In this document: positions 5,395 to 5,850 of the stretch, piece by piece | Layout of the letters: every line of letters starts with the position of its first letter | Position numbering within the stretch: the stretch's first letter is position 1 | Assembly (NCBI GenBank): GCA_002299555.1 | Contig: DBOL01000039.1 | Span: 1-5,850 of the forward strand | From: Candidatus Aminicenantes bacterium UBA647 | GTDB lineage: Bacteria > Acidobacteriota > Aminicenantia > UBA2199 | DNA length: 5,850 bases | Direction: 5' to 3' | Program-made: the position numbers and the translations under genes | The notes under the pieces: generated by a model | What the model saw: only the letters and a program-made list of their open reading frames with translations | What the model was told of the DNA's origin: nothing | Databases searched by the model: none

Positions 5395-5517
5395 TAAAGG
5401 GGGTAAATCTACGTTTGACTCTTTATTGAAATCTTAGCCTAGGCTCGACCTCTTTTAGCGGGGAGGATATCTGATCTCATTAAAAGAAACCCTGGCCATA
5501 CACAAATCACAACTACC
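5395..5517 (+). repeat. Second dispersed repeat, copy B, upstream of RAYT
   Basis: It begins AAAGGGGG and then TAAATCTACGTTTGA, which folds as TAAA/TTTG with loop TCTACG, imperfect compared with the AAATC-type hairpin of copy A. A further ~35 nt not present in copy A contains the palindrome AGCCTAGGCT (5436-5445). Then comes the 21-nt core identical to copy A (5474-5494) and a similar CATAC, ACAACTACC tail ending at 5517, 42 nt before the RAYT start. Confidence 0.65.
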
Positions 5518-5525
5518 GAATATTA

Positions 5526-5556
5526 TTGAAATAGTGTAAAAAATGTGTAATATAAT
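5526..5556 (+). promoter_or_regulatory. Weak candidate promoter of the RAYT gene
   Basis: TATAAT at 5551-5556 is a perfect -10 word, with TTGAAA at 5526-5531 as a possible -35 at an over-long 19-nt spacing. Transcription would begin at about the start codon at 5560, giving a leaderless mRNA. No Shine-Dalgarno is seen before the ATG, which is consistent with that or with coincidence. Confidence 0.25.
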
Positions 5557-5559
5557 TTT

Positions 5560-5850
5560 ATGGTTTTTGATCCATATATAAATAACAGACGATCCATTCG
5601 ATTGAAGGGATACGATTATTCCCGGGCTGGAGCATATTTTGTTACGGTATGTGTGAAGGACCGGGAACATCTGCTGGGGAAAATAATTGATGGAAATATG
5701 GTGAGAAATCCAGCAGGGGAGATGGTATCAAAGATTTGGATGCAAATACCTGAAAATTATCCTGAATTTGAAATTGATTCTTTTGTGGTGATGCCGAATC
5801 ATTTTCATGGGATAATTATAAAATCGGATGTAGGGGTTGGGTTGCCCAAC
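5560..5850 (+). CDS. REP-associated tyrosine transposase (RAYT), N-terminal part
   Basis: The first 97 residues are in the window; the 3' end lies beyond it. RAYTs are single-copy Y1/HUH single-strand nucleases of the IS200/IS605 superfamily that recognise GTAG-headed REP hairpins and are thought to spread them. The start RRSIRLKGYDYSRAGAYFVTV (10-30), the LLGKIIDG segment (38-45) and MPNHFHGIIIK (78-88) are diagnostic; H81-F82-H83 is the HUH metal-binding motif. The catalytic tyrosine would be downstream and is not visible. ATG at 5560 fits the usual family N-terminus, where about ten residues precede RRSIRLKGYDYS. Directly after the HUH region the protein reads SDVGVGLPN, encoded by a GTAG hairpin matching REP-0. 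It is flanked upstream by repeat copy B. Whether it is intact cannot be judged. Confidence 0.9.
   Translation, partial: MVFDPYINNRRSIRLKGYDYSRAGAYFVTVCVKDREHLLGKIIDGNMVRNPAGEMVSKIWMQIPENYPEFEIDSFVVMPNHFHGIIIKSDVGVGLPN
5830..5850 (+). repeat. GTAG hairpin inside the RAYT coding sequence (truncated by window end)
   Basis: GTAG (5830-5833) is followed by GGGTTGGG (5834-5841), TTG and CCCAAC (5845-5850). The last two stem bases lie outside the window. With the preceding T it is identical over 22 nt to positions 1-22. It is in frame and is translated as VGVGLPN. Confidence 0.8.

Noticed and set aside
5455..5670. Minus-strand 71-codon open frame
   Set aside because: It is antisense to the RAYT gene and repeat copy B.
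1..5850. CRISPR array, tRNA or rRNA genes
   Set aside because: No regularly spaced direct repeats, cloverleaf with CCA-type ends or rRNA-like blocks were seen; the repeats present are dispersed hairpins.

Overview
This is an AT-rich bacterial window with mostly single, loosely spaced genes on both strands and long intergenic stretches holding repeats. The gene mix suggests a Gram-negative environmental bacterium, possibly Desulfobacterota: a rhomboid protease with a long first loop and a C-terminal tail, a small exported protein, and a RAYT transposase with GTAG-headed hairpin repeats. That taxonomic guess rests on recall of similar sequences and is weak.

Layout. Positions 1-118 hold the possible 5' end of a leftward gene running off the window, overlapped by a GTAG hairpin. 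154-966 (-) is an orphan protein with a PD-(D/E)XK nuclease signature. 967-1520 has no intact gene; it holds a decayed coding remnant and three GTAG hairpins, two of them an inverted pair. 1521-2048 (-) is a secreted protein of unknown function, with a promoter and palindrome upstream. 2055-2481 holds a possible 41-residue ORF and some hairpins. 2482-3843 (+) is an intact rhomboid-family intramembrane serine protease. 3844-4149 holds hairpins and copy A of a second repeat type. 4150-4695 (-) is an HD-domain phosphohydrolase. 4703-5075 holds another GTAG hairpin within a possibly decayed reading frame. 5076-5339 (-) is a short ankyrin-repeat protein. 5395-5517 is copy B of the second repeat. 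5560-5850 (+) is the N-terminal part of a REP-associated tyrosine transposase (RAYT), cut by the window end.

The unifying theme is a RAYT/REP system. Six elements share a GTAG tetranucleotide followed directly by a GC-rich hairpin, the layout of the E. coli REP sequences recognised by TnpA-REP. Three of them keep nearly the same 9-nt loop, while their stems differ by paired substitutions that preserve base-pairing. The same kind of hairpin also lies inside the RAYT coding sequence, in frame, and its 22-nt sequence matches the first 22 nt of the window. A different hairpin repeat (copies A and B) sits just upstream of the RAYT gene and again between the rhomboid and HD genes. The remaining genes show no obvious joint pathway.
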